DNA from: Rhizomicrobium sp.
GTDB taxonomy: Bacteria; Pseudomonadota; Alphaproteobacteria; Micropepsales; Micropepsaceae
Length of the DNA stretch: 64,000 nucleotides
Direction of reading: 5' to 3'
Assembly: GCA_037200985.1 (NCBI GenBank)
Contig: JBBCGJ010000001.1
Coordinates: 3,882,756 to 3,946,755, forward strand
Shown here: in pieces, positions 33,559 through 40,344 of the stretch
Numbering within the stretch: the stretch's first letter is position 1
How the letters are laid out: each line of letters opens with the position of its first letter
The notes under the pieces: generated by a model
Database searches by the model: none
Told to the model about the DNA's origin: nothing
What the model saw: only the letters and a program-made list of their open reading frames with translations
Program-made: the position numbers and the translations under genes

Positions 33559-34307
33559 GCCGCCATCGCCTGTTTCAGCGCCGCCGAGACCCGCGCCGCC
33601 TCTTTGGCGAACTCCGTCGTGAGGCGCCAGCTCTCGTCGCGAACCGGCGGCGGCGCCAGCGCGATCTGGGCCGCCACGCGACCGGGCCGGGGCGTCATCA
33701 CCACCACGCGCGACGACAGATAGGTGCTCTCATAGACGCTGTGGGTGACGAACAGCACGGTCAGCGCGTCCTCGTGCTTCAGCTTCAAGAGGTCGTCGTT
33801 CAGCGCCTGGCGCGTCAATTCGTCGAGCGCCGCGAAAGGCTCGTCCATCAGGAGCAGCTTCGGCCCGGCGGCGATGGCGCGGGCGATGGAGACGCGCATC
33901 TTCATGCCGCCGGACAGCTCGCGCGGGAAGGCTTTCTCGAAGCCGGCCAGACCGACGCGGGCCAGCGCGCGCGCCGCGCGGTCGTTCGCCTCGGAGCGGT
34001 TCACATGTTTGAGGTCGAGCGGCAGCCGCGCATTGGCGAGCGCCCGCGCCCAGGGCATCAAGGTCGGCTCCTGGAACACGAAGCTCATTTCCGGTTTGCC
34101 GGCCGGGAACGCCACCGTCCCGGCATCCGGCTTGAGCAGTCCCGCGACGATGCGCAGCGCCGTGGACTTGCCGCAGCCCGACGGCCCCACCAGCGACACG
34201 AATTCGCCGTCCGCGACATCGAGATCGAGGCGCGCGATCGCCTGCGTGCCAGAGTCGAACCGCTTGGCGATGGCGGAGAGGGAGAGGAGGGGTGCGTCTT
34301 CAGCCAT
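33555..34307 (-). CDS. NitT/TauT-type ABC transporter ATPase
   Basis: A 250-residue ATPase: Walker [11 protein letters not shown]-loop [11 protein letters not shown], signature LSGGMKMRV, Walker [14 protein letters not shown] and H-loop FVTHSVYE. It pairs with the permease 4 nt downstream. ATG 34307 was chosen, but the frame stays open through the end of the GIY-YIG element to an ATG at 34358 that overlaps the nuclease stop (ATGA). No ribosome-binding site is seen before 34307 or 34316, so the insertion may have changed how this gene is started. Confidence 0.87.
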   Translation of the reverse strand: MAEDAPLLSLSAIAKRFDSGTQAIARLDLDVADGEFVSLVGPSGCGKSTALRIVAGLLKPDAGTVAFPAGKPEMSFVFQEPTLMPWARALANARLPLDLKHVNRSEANDRAARALARVGLAGFEKAFPRELSGGMKMRVSIARAIAAGPKLLLMDEPFAALDELTRQALNDDLLKLKHEDALTVLFVTHSVYESTYLSSRVVVMTPRPGRVAAQIALAPPPVRDESWRLTTEFAKEAARVSAALKQAMAA

Positions 34308-34309
34308 AA

Positions 34310-34754
34310 TTGTCATGGCCCGCAAAAGCGGGCCATCCAGCTGCGAGCGGCATGTCATTTGCCATTGGCGACGGCCGACGCGTTCGCTGCGATCAGCCAG
34401 TCGGGAGGCCCTGCGGGCGCGATCATGTCTTCGTACAAATCATGCCATTCTACGTTCGACGCCTGGACTAGATCGATCTTCCACTGGCGCCTCGATTTCT
34501 TTAGCCGCTTCTCGCGATGAATCGCTGCATGGACATCCTCGAACATCTCATAGTGCACAAGGTGCTTGACGTTATGTTCGCTCGTGAAGCCCGGGATATG
34601 GCCTTCCCGATGCTCCCAAACGCGCCGAAGGAGATCGTTGGTCACACCGATATAGAGCGTGCCATTGCGCTGGCTGGCCACGATGCAAACGTAGTAGAGC
34701 TTCGACATGGAAGGCAGCTTCAACTGGATGGCCCGCTTTTGCGGGCCATGACAA
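34310..34754. mobile_element. GIY-YIG element with palindromic ends
   Basis: A 445-bp unit with mirror-image ends. Left: TTGTCAT, then hairpin GGCCCGC-AAAA-GCGGGCC (34317-34334), then ATCCAG. Right: CTGGAT, hairpin GGCCCGC-TTTT-GCGGGCC (34730-34747), then ATGACAA. It carries only a GIY-YIG nuclease gene and sits between the first two genes of an ABC operon. Two smaller elements in this window (39578-39706, 40217-40307) have the same TGTC(A/G)T...ATGACA ends and no gene. No target duplication is obvious. Confidence 0.72.
34355..34708 (-). CDS. GIY-YIG family nuclease, short stand-alone form
   Basis: A 117-residue GIY-YIG domain protein. [20 protein letters not shown] and [16 protein letters not shown] contain the catalytic Tyr pair and Arg; Glu is expected in the [14 protein letters not shown] region. 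Short relatives, often called excinuclease-like, are abundant in alphaproteobacteria. ATG 34708 is chosen over an upstream TTG. It lies wholly inside the palindrome-ended element and is probably its mobility or maintenance gene. The stop overlaps an ATG in the ATPase frame. Confidence 0.85.
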   Translation of the reverse strand: MSKLYYVCIVASQRNGTLYIGVTNDLLRRVWEHREGHIPGFTSEHNVKHLVHYEMFEDVHAAIHREKRLKKSRRQWKIDLVQASNVEWHDLYEDMIAPAGPPDWLIAANASAVANGK

Positions 34755-34778
34755 CTATAGTTGAATCGAAATCCCCTT

Positions 34779-35768
34779 CTACTGGAAATTCATCGGCATG
34801 GCGCGCACGAAGCGCAGATCGTATGCCTGCTTGTACGGCAGGTTCTTGTCGTAGAGCCCGTCCTTCACCATCGTGTCGAAGAACTCCTTCCACCTGGCGT
34901 CCGTCATCGTGCCCAGGCCCAGCGTCACCGCGTCGCCCGAGATCGCGATGCCATAGGCCTTCAGCTTGGCGATCGCCTGGCGGATCAGCGCGTCGCTCTC
35001 CTCCGGGTTGTCGCGCTTGATCAGCGCGTTGGCCGGCGCGGGATTGCCGTTCAGGTAGTCGAGCCAGCCGTGCTGCGTCGCGTTGACGAAGGCCTGCACC
35101 GCCTTCGGATTGCCGTCGATCCAGCGCTGCGGCGCGAACACCATGTTGGCGTAGCCGGGAAAGCCGTTGTCGGCCAGAAGGAACACCTGCGGGCGGATAT
35201 GCGCCTGGGTCTGGATCGTATAGGGCTCGCTCGACAGATAGCCTTCCTGGATCGCCAGGGGATCGACGATGAACGGCGCCAGGTTGAAGGTGTATTTGCG
35301 GATCTGGGAATCCGTGAAGCCGTATTTCTTCTTCAGCCACGGCCACCATGCCACCGTCGCCGCGTCGGACAGCAGGATGGGCTTGCCCTTCATGTCGGCG
35401 AGCCGCTTCACATCGGGGCGCGGATGGGTGATCAGCACCTGCGGGTTCTTCTGGAAGATCGCCATCACCGCCTTGATCGGCGCATGCTGGCGCACGAGGT
35501 TGAGCGCGATGAAGCAGTCCGAGCCGATGCCGAGGTCGGCCGCTCCGCCGGCCAGCATCTGCGGCACGTTCACCGACGGGCCGCCCTCGATGATGACGAC
35601 GTCGAGCCCGGCCTTCTTGTAGAGCCCCTCGGCCAGCGCCTCGTAGAAACCGCCATGCTCGGCCTGCGCCTTCCAGTCGGTGACGAAGCGGATCCTGGTC
35701 AGCGGCGCGGCTTGGGAGGAGGCGATAAATAGCAGCGACGCCATGACGAACGCGGACAGCGATTTCAT
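34779..35768 (-). CDS. NMT1/THI5-type ABC substrate-binding protein
   Basis: A 329-residue periplasmic protein with signal peptide KSLSAFVMASLLFIASSQA. The mature start RIRFVTDWKAQAEHGGFYEA matches NMT1/ThiY/SsuA-like binding proteins; EGGPSVNVPQMLAGGAADLG is the second conserved loop. Ligand could be a pyrimidine precursor, sulfonate or similar. No TPP riboswitch is seen upstream, so a thiamine role is not supported. The operon reads SBP, ATPase, permease, interrupted by the GIY-YIG element. Confidence 0.85.
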   Translation of the reverse strand: MKSLSAFVMASLLFIASSQAAPLTRIRFVTDWKAQAEHGGFYEALAEGLYKKAGLDVVIIEGGPSVNVPQMLAGGAADLGIGSDCFIALNLVRQHAPIKAVMAIFQKNPQVLITHPRPDVKRLADMKGKPILLSDAATVAWWPWLKKKYGFTDSQIRKYTFNLAPFIVDPLAIQEGYLSSEPYTIQTQAHIRPQVFLLADNGFPGYANMVFAPQRWIDGNPKAVQAFVNATQHGWLDYLNGNPAPANALIKRDNPEESDALIRQAIAKLKAYGIAISGDAVTLGLGTMTDARWKEFFDTMVKDGLYDKNLPYKQAYDLRFVRAMPMNFQ

Positions 35769-35797
35769 GTAAGCCCCGATTTCGATGCCGACAGTCT

Positions 35798-35939
35798 ACC
35801 CTCCCCCGAGGGTGGGTCGAAATTTTCTTCGCACGAAGTGAGAAGGAAGTTTCGCGGAGGGGTCAACCCTCGCCGCCGGACCCCTCCCCGAAATGTCTTC
35901 GCCGCGCTACGACATTTCGAACCTCCTCGAGGGGAGGGT
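35798..35939. repeat. Palindrome-ended intergenic repeat (ACCCTCCCC...GGGGAGGGT)
   Basis: A 142-bp non-coding unit whose ends are exact inverted repeats (35798-35806 and 35931-35939). Inside are matching inner segments (TCGAAATTTT, GAAGTTTCG, CGAAATG, CATTTCGAA), which suggest a long imperfect hairpin. It lies between the divergent binding-protein and DUF155 genes. It is of the MITE/palindromic-repeat type; a different family from the TGTCAT elements. Confidence 0.65.
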
Positions 35940-35984
35940 GGAACAATGCCTTCTGGCGGGACCGATTTGCGCGCATACTGTGCC

Positions 35985-36785
35985 ATGACCCTACTGGAGC
36001 CCGTTCAGCAGTCCGCGCCGGTGCTGCGGGGACGCGCCCGCGCCGTGCTATTGGGCGAGCGCCTCGCGATCGATCGCGCGCGCTTCGCCAATGTCGTGTC
36101 GACGGCGCCGTTCGGCTATCGGGTCGGCGAGGGCTATGTCGTCGCCTTTCGCTACGGCGTGGTGGTCCTGGTGGGTCTCGACGAGGCTGCGGAGCAGGCG
36201 GCGCTGGCGCAGTTCGACGGCGATGTGCGCCATGCCGCGCCCGTCGAGGAAGAGAAGGTCCCGTTCGAGACCGCCGGCGCGGAAGACGGGCCGACGCCCG
36301 ACGGCATCCTGCGCCTGAGGACGCTGAGCGTTCCCCATGTGCTGGTCCTCGCCGACATCCTGGCCAAGAGCGTCGCGCTCGCGCGCTATGAGCGCGAGAT
36401 CGCGCAGGTCTTCGACACCATCGAATCCGCCGCCACCGAGCTTGCCGCCAGCGGCCGGGTGCCGAGCGAGAAGAAGCCGCTGCTGCGGCTGATCGGCTCG
36501 GCGCTGCTCGCCCAGCACCGCGTCTCGGGCCGCATCGCCTTCGCGGAGAAGCCGGACATCCTGTGGGATCATCCCGAACTCGGCCGCTTCTACGCGAGGT
36601 TGGAAGACGAGTACGAGATCGTGGAGCGCGGCACGCTGCTCAACGGCAAGCTCGACGTCATCGGTACGGTGGCCGAGACCTTCATGGACATGATCGACAC
36701 CGCGCGCTCGACGCGGCTGGAGCTGCTGATCGTCGTGCTGATCCTGGCCGAACTCGTCATCGGCATCGTGGCGCTGTTCCGCTGA
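35985..36785 (+). CDS. RMD1/DUF155 family protein with C-terminal membrane helix
   Basis: A 266-residue protein: VVAFRYGVVVLVG near the start, DILAKSVALARYEREIAQVF in the middle, and a single C-terminal helix (LELLIVVLILAELVIGIVAL), all diagnostic of the DUF155/RMND1/Sif2 family. Eukaryotic relatives act in mitochondrial translation and meiotic division. Bacterial function unknown. ATG 35985. Convergent with ctrA across a hairpin terminator. Confidence 0.82.
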   Translation: MTLLEPVQQSAPVLRGRARAVLLGERLAIDRARFANVVSTAPFGYRVGEGYVVAFRYGVVVLVGLDEAAEQAALAQFDGDVRHAAPVEEEKVPFETAGAEDGPTPDGILRLRTLSVPHVLVLADILAKSVALARYEREIAQVFDTIESAATELAASGRVPSEKKPLLRLIGSALLAQHRVSGRIAFAEKPDILWDHPELGRFYARLEDEYEIVERGTLLNGKLDVIGTVAETFMDMIDTARSTRLELLIVVLILAELVIGIVALFR

Positions 36786-36830
36786 CGCGGCGTCCCGGCC
36801 GATAGGGCTCGCACGCCGCAGCCCAAACAA

Positions 36831-36856
36831 AAAGGGCGCCGTTGCCGGCGCCCTTT
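36831..36856. terminator. Bidirectional terminator between DUF155 gene and ctrA
   Basis: AAAGGGCGCCG, loop TTGC, CGGCGCCCTTT: a perfect 11-bp stem with A/T ends on both strands, in the 96-bp gap between two convergent stops (36785 and 36882). It fits an intrinsic terminator working both ways. Confidence 0.85.
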
Positions 36857-36881
36857 CCGTGCCCACTGTTCGGACTATTCG

Positions 36882-37580
36882 TTACGCGGCGACCTCGTCG
36901 CCGACCGCCGGGTCGCGCAGGACATAGCCGCGGCCCCACACCGTCTCGATGTAGTTGTCGCCATTGGTCGCCGCCGCCAGCTTCTTGCGCAGCTTGCAGA
37001 TGAACACGTCGATGATCTTGAGCTCGGGCTCATCCATGCCGCCATAGAGATGGTTCAGGAACATCTCCTTGGTCAGCGTCGTGCCCTTGCGCAGCGAGAG
37101 CAGCTCGAGCATCTGATATTCCTTGCCGGTCAGGTGCACGCGCTGGCCGTCGACCTCCACCGTCTTGGCGTCGAGATTGACGATCAGCTTGCCGGTCGTG
37201 ATCACCGACTGGCTGTGGCCCTTGGAGCGGCGCACCACCGCCTGGATGCGTGCGACCAGCTCGTCCTTGTGGAACGGCTTGGTCATGTAGTCGTCGGCGC
37301 CGAAGCCCAGCGCCTTGACCTTGGCCTCGACGATCGCGTTGCCGGAGAGGATCAGGACCGGCGTCTGCACCTTGGCGACGCGCAGGGCCTTGAGCACTTC
37401 GAAGCCGCTCATGTCGGGCAGCTGGAGGTCGAGCACGATGATGTCGTAGTCGTAGAGCTTGCCGAGGTCGATGCCCTCTTCGCCCAAATCCGTCGTGTAG
37501 ACGTTGAGCCCCTCGCTGCGGAGCATCAGCTCGATGCTGCGCGCCATGGCGCTGTCGTCTTCGATCAGGAGAACACGCAT
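36882..37580 (-). CDS. ctrA: Cell cycle master response regulator CtrA
   Basis: A 232-residue OmpR-type regulator. The receiver has acidic pair EDD at 7-9, phospho-acceptor Asp51 ([20 protein letters not shown]) and [10 protein letters not shown]. The winged helix is [20 protein letters not shown] with [13 protein letters not shown] and [12 protein letters not shown], almost the Caulobacter CtrA sequence. It ends in Val-Ala-Ala, like the ClpXP degradation tail of Caulobacter CtrA. It binds TTAA-N7-TTAA sites to control division, DNA methylation and flagellar genes. It is divergent from fliI. Confidence 0.96.
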   Translation of the reverse strand: MRVLLIEDDSAMARSIELMLRSEGLNVYTTDLGEEGIDLGKLYDYDIIVLDLQLPDMSGFEVLKALRVAKVQTPVLILSGNAIVEAKVKALGFGADDYMTKPFHKDELVARIQAVVRRSKGHSQSVITTGKLIVNLDAKTVEVDGQRVHLTGKEYQMLELLSLRKGTTLTKEMFLNHLYGGMDEPELKIIDVFICKLRKKLAAATNGDNYIETVWGRGYVLRDPAVGDEVAA

Positions 37581-37611
37581 ATCGAATAACCCCTCTCAGG
37601 CAGGTCGTCGC

Positions 37612-37640
37612 TTAAGGAACCCTATCCTTAACTGGTTAAC
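37612..37640. promoter_or_regulatory. ctrA upstream TTAA cluster
   Basis: Three TTAA half-sites in 28 bp, 32-60 bp upstream of the ctrA start: TTAAGGA-ACCCTA-TCCTTAA is a perfect 7-bp inverted repeat, and TTAACTGGTTAAC overlaps it. Spacings are 4 and 12, not the canonical 7. It is probably a CtrA autoregulation site; in Caulobacter the ctrA promoters are CtrA-controlled. Confidence 0.55.
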
Positions 37641-37674
37641 ATCTTGTTGCATTGATTAATGGCAACTCACTTCC

Positions 37675-37727
37675 GACTCATCCGGGCTTAAGAAACCGTT
37701 CGCGGGCGGGGGGCATCCCCTTGATTC
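37675..37727. promoter_or_regulatory. Two GANTC (CcrM methylation) sites upstream of ctrA and fliI
   Basis: GACTC at 37675-37679 and GATTC at 37723-37727 lie in the 233-bp divergent region. GANTC is the CcrM target, and in Caulobacter methylation state of such a site times ctrA transcription. A role here is inference. Confidence 0.5.
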
Positions 37728-37738
37728 GCTTTATTAAG

Positions 37739-37753
37739 TTTACCGCCACTTAA
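37739..37753 (+). promoter_or_regulatory. CtrA box candidate upstream of fliI (TTTA-N7-TTAA)
   Basis: TTTA-CCGCCAC-TTAA, one mismatch from the CtrA consensus TTAA-N7-TTAA, about 61 bp upstream of the fliI ATG. A preceding TTAA (37734) overlaps. Early flagellar genes are CtrA-activated in Caulobacter. Confidence 0.55.
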
Positions 37754-37813
37754 AACCTTGTCGGCAAGATCAACCCACATCGCCGGACAGAAAGTCTTCG
37801 CGAAAAGGGCCCC

Positions 37814-39148
37814 ATGCACGCATTGCTCAAGGATATCGCCGCGATTACGCCGGTTCGCCGCTTCGGCCGCGTGGCCCGGATCGAGGGTCTGCTGGTCGAG
37901 ATCACCGGGGCGGCCGGGGCCATCAGCCTGGGCGGACAGGTACGCCTAACCTCAGGTTCCGGCAAGCAGATTCCCTGCGAAGTGGTCGGTTTCCGCGACG
38001 GGCGGGCGCTCGCCATGCCGCTCGGCAGCCTCGACGGCATGACGCTGGGCGCGCGCGCCGATTTCGACAACCAGCCCGCCACCATCTTCCCCAGCCGCGC
38101 CTGGCTCGGCCGGGTGGTCGACGGCTTCGGCAATCCGGCCGACGGCAAGGGCGCGCTTGCCCGCGGCACCGAGCCCTATCCCCTGAAGGCCAATCCGCCG
38201 GCCGCCGCGTCGCGCGCGCGGGTCGGCGCCAAGCTCGACCTGGGCGTGCGCGCGCTGAACGCCTTCGCGACCTGCTGCCAGGGCCAGCGCATGGGCATCT
38301 TCTCGGGTTCGGGCGTCGGCAAGTCGACATTGCTTGCCATGCTGGCGCGCAATTCCGACGCCGACGCGATCGTCATCGCCCTGGTCGGCGAGCGCGGCCG
38401 CGAGGTGAAGGAATTCGTCGAGGACGACCTCGGCGAAGAAGGCCTGGCGCGCTCCGTCGTGGTCGCCGCGACCTCGGACGAGCCGCCGCTGGTGCGTCGC
38501 CAGGCGGCCTATGTCGCGATGGCGGTCGCCGAGAAGCTGCGCGACGACGGGCTGAACGTCCTGCTTCTGATGGATTCGGTCACGCGCTTCGCCATGGCGC
38601 AGCGCGAGGTCGGTCTCTCCGCCGGCGAGCCGCCCGCGAGCAAGGGCTACACGCCGACCGTGTTCGCGGAACTTCCCCGCCTGCTTGAACGCGCCGGACC
38701 GGGCCGGCAGGGCGAGCCGGGTTCGATCACCGGGCTCTTCACCGTCCTGGTCGAGGGCGACGATCATAATGAACCGGTCGCCGACGCGGTGCGCGGCATC
38801 CTGGACGGCCATATTGTCCTGGAACGGAACATCGCCGAGCGCGGGCGCTTTCCCGCGATCAACATCCTCAAATCGGTCTCCCGCGCCATGCCCGGCTGCA
38901 ATAGCGAGGCGGAACAGGCGCTTGTGCAGCGCGCGCGGGCGCCGCTCGCGGTTTACGACGACATGGCGGAGCTGATCCGTCTCGGCGCCTACAAATCTGG
39001 CACAAATGCTGAAGTGGACAGAGCCGTAAAGGTTTATCCGCAGCTCGAAGCTTTCCTGGCACAGAACAAGGACGAGCGCGCGTCGTTTACCGAATGCTAT
39101 GCCGGCCTTGAGAAGATCATGGGGCCGGGGAAAGGTGATGGATCATGA
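37814..39148 (+). CDS. fliI: Flagellar export ATPase FliI
   Basis: A 444-residue F1-like ATPase powering the flagellar type III export apparatus. Walker A is GIFSGSGVGKSTLLAML, with ALVGERGREVKEFVEDDLGE and Walker B LLLMDSVTRFAMAQREVGLS, typical of FliI/YscN. C-terminal ILDGHIVLERNIAERGRFPA is conserved. Length is normal. It acts at the cytoplasmic face with FliH and FliJ. ATGA overlap with fliJ. Confidence 0.96.
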   Translation: MHALLKDIAAITPVRRFGRVARIEGLLVEITGAAGAISLGGQVRLTSGSGKQIPCEVVGFRDGRALAMPLGSLDGMTLGARADFDNQPATIFPSRAWLGRVVDGFGNPADGKGALARGTEPYPLKANPPAAASRARVGAKLDLGVRALNAFATCCQGQRMGIFSGSGVGKSTLLAMLARNSDADAIVIALVGERGREVKEFVEDDLGEEGLARSVVVAATSDEPPLVRRQAAYVAMAVAEKLRDDGLNVLLLMDSVTRFAMAQREVGLSAGEPPASKGYTPTVFAELPRLLERAGPGRQGEPGSITGLFTVLVEGDDHNEPVADAVRGILDGHIVLERNIAERGRFPAINILKSVSRAMPGCNSEAEQALVQRARAPLAVYDDMAELIRLGAYKSGTNAEVDRAVKVYPQLEAFLAQNKDERASFTECYAGLEKIMGPGKGDGS

Positions 39149-39573
39149 AGCGTGGGGACACTTTGATCCGGTTGCGTCGCTTCCGCGTCGACGAGATGAA
39201 GCGCCGCATGGCGACGCTCGACGGCATGAAGGCCGACGCCGAGCGCAAGCTCGCCGATCTGGAAGACAGCGTCGCGCGTGAGCGCCAGCGCGCCGGCGAT
39301 TCCGACATCGGCCGTCTCGCCTTCCCGTCCTTCCTCCGCTCCATCGAGGCGCGCCGCGAAAATCTCCGTGCCACGCTCAAGGATCTCGAGCGCGAGCGCG
39401 TCACCGCCCAATCCGAACTCAACGTCGCCTTCCAGGACCTGAAGAGCCTGGAATTCGCCACCGAGCAGCAGGCCAAGCGCGCCCAGGAGATCGAGGAACG
39501 CCGCGCCCAGTCGCGCCTCGACGAAATGGCGCTGGTCCGGCACCTACGCAAACACGCCCTGCGCGGGGCGTAA
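39145..39573 (+). CDS. fliJ: Flagellar export protein FliJ
   Basis: A 142-residue coiled-coil protein with long helical stretches (LIRLRRFRVDEMKRRMATLD, LRATLKDLERERVTAQSELN). Size, charge and position right after fliI with ATGA overlap identify FliJ, the export chaperone/rotor of the FliI ring. Sequence alone is weakly conserved in this family. Confidence 0.85.
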   Translation: MKRGDTLIRLRRFRVDEMKRRMATLDGMKADAERKLADLEDSVARERQRAGDSDIGRLAFPSFLRSIEARRENLRATLKDLERERVTAQSELNVAFQDLKSLEFATEQQAKRAQEIEERRAQSRLDEMALVRHLRKHALRGA

Positions 39574-39577
39574 AAAC

Positions 39578-39706
39578 TGTCGTCCCCGACTGAGCGTTGC
39601 GATAGCAACGCGAAGGGAAGGGGACCCAGGCGGATAGACCGGGCCCGGTCTATCCGCCTGGGTCCCCTTCCCTCGCCGCGCTTCGCGCGGCTCGCCGGGG
39701 ATGACA
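39578..39706. repeat. TGTCGT...ATGACA element with 60-bp perfect palindrome
   Basis: A 129-bp element between fliJ and the DoxX gene. Ends: TGTCGTCCCCG (39578) and CGGGGATGACA (39696-39706). The core 39614-39673 is a perfect 60-bp palindrome centred on GGGCCC (39641-39646). Outside it are two unrelated hairpins: GCGTTGC-GATA-GCAACGC (39594-39611) and GCCGCGC-TTC-GCGCGGC (39675-39691). It has the same end type as the GIY-YIG element but carries no gene. Confidence 0.75.
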
Positions 39707-39763
39707 GCCATATATCGCGCTGCGCTGTACACTCCTCCCGCTGATTCGCACGGGCGCCTCGCC

Positions 39764-40180
39764 ATGTCGTTCTCCGAATACATCTCTCCCCTGATCGGCC
39801 GGCTGATCCTGGCCTGGTTCTTCCTCAGCGCAGCGCTCGACTACGGCAACCAATGGGACGCGACCATCCAGCTCATGGCGCTCAAGGGCATTCCGGCCGC
39901 GCCGCTGCTCCTGGCGCTGGCCCTGATCGCGCTTGTCCTGGGCGGGCTGTCGCTGGTGTTCGGTTTCCAGACGCGCTATGGCGCGGTCATGCTCTTCGGC
40001 TTCACCATCGTCGCCTCGGTGGCGATGCACGACTACTGGCTGATCACCAATCCGATCGATCGCGCCGCCGATTTCCAGGTCTTCGCCCGCAACATGGCCA
40101 TCGCCGGCGGCTTGCTGCTGCTGGTCGGCCTGGGACCTGGGCCTGTCGCGATCGACAGCATAAAGCCGAAGAAGCGGTAG
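39764..40180 (+). CDS. DoxX-family membrane protein
   Basis: A 138-residue protein with four helices: LIGRLILAWFFLSAALDYGN, PLLLALALIALVLGGLSLVF, VMLFGFTIVASVAMHDYW and MAIAGGLLLLVGLGPGP. This is the DoxX/SURF4-like pattern, including the ALMALKGIPAAP segment after the first helix. Partners in thiosulfate or oxidative-stress chemistry are known for a few members only. ATG 39764. Confidence 0.8.
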   Translation: MSFSEYISPLIGRLILAWFFLSAALDYGNQWDATIQLMALKGIPAAPLLLALALIALVLGGLSLVFGFQTRYGAVMLFGFTIVASVAMHDYWLITNPIDRAADFQVFARNMAIAGGLLLLVGLGPGPVAIDSIKPKKR

Positions 40181-40216
40181 CGGCCCGTGTCTGTAGTTTG
40201 CTGCATTCAATAACGA

Positions 40217-40307
40217 TGTCATACCCCGCGAATGCGGGGTACCCAGTTGACGCTTGCACCGGCAGCGCAGGTTTCAGCTGGGTCCGCCGCATTCGCGGCG
40301 GATGACA
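40217..40307. repeat. TGTCAT...ATGACA element, 91 bp
   Basis: Ends: TGTCAT + hairpin ACCCCGC-GAAT-GCGGGGT (40223-40240) + ACCCAG; and CTGGGT + hairpin CCGCCGC-ATTC-GCGGCGG (40284-40301) + ATGACA. Central 30 bp have no gene. The architecture is that of the GIY-YIG element with the gene deleted, so it may be a non-autonomous copy. It lies between the DoxX gene and the convergent DUF2207 gene. Confidence 0.72.
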
Positions 40308-40344
40308 CCAAGTGATGTGAACTGCCGGTCAGGACCATAACATC

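Noticed and set aside
35769..35984. Riboswitch ahead of the THI5-like binding protein
   Set aside because: The upstream DNA is a palindromic repeat element; no conserved TPP or other riboswitch core was found.
37581..37640. Possible TPP riboswitch upstream of ctrA (CTGAGAGG on the minus strand, CTGGTTAA nearby)
   Set aside because: The two pieces are on opposite strands, the rest of the TPP core is absent and ctrA is not a thiamine gene.
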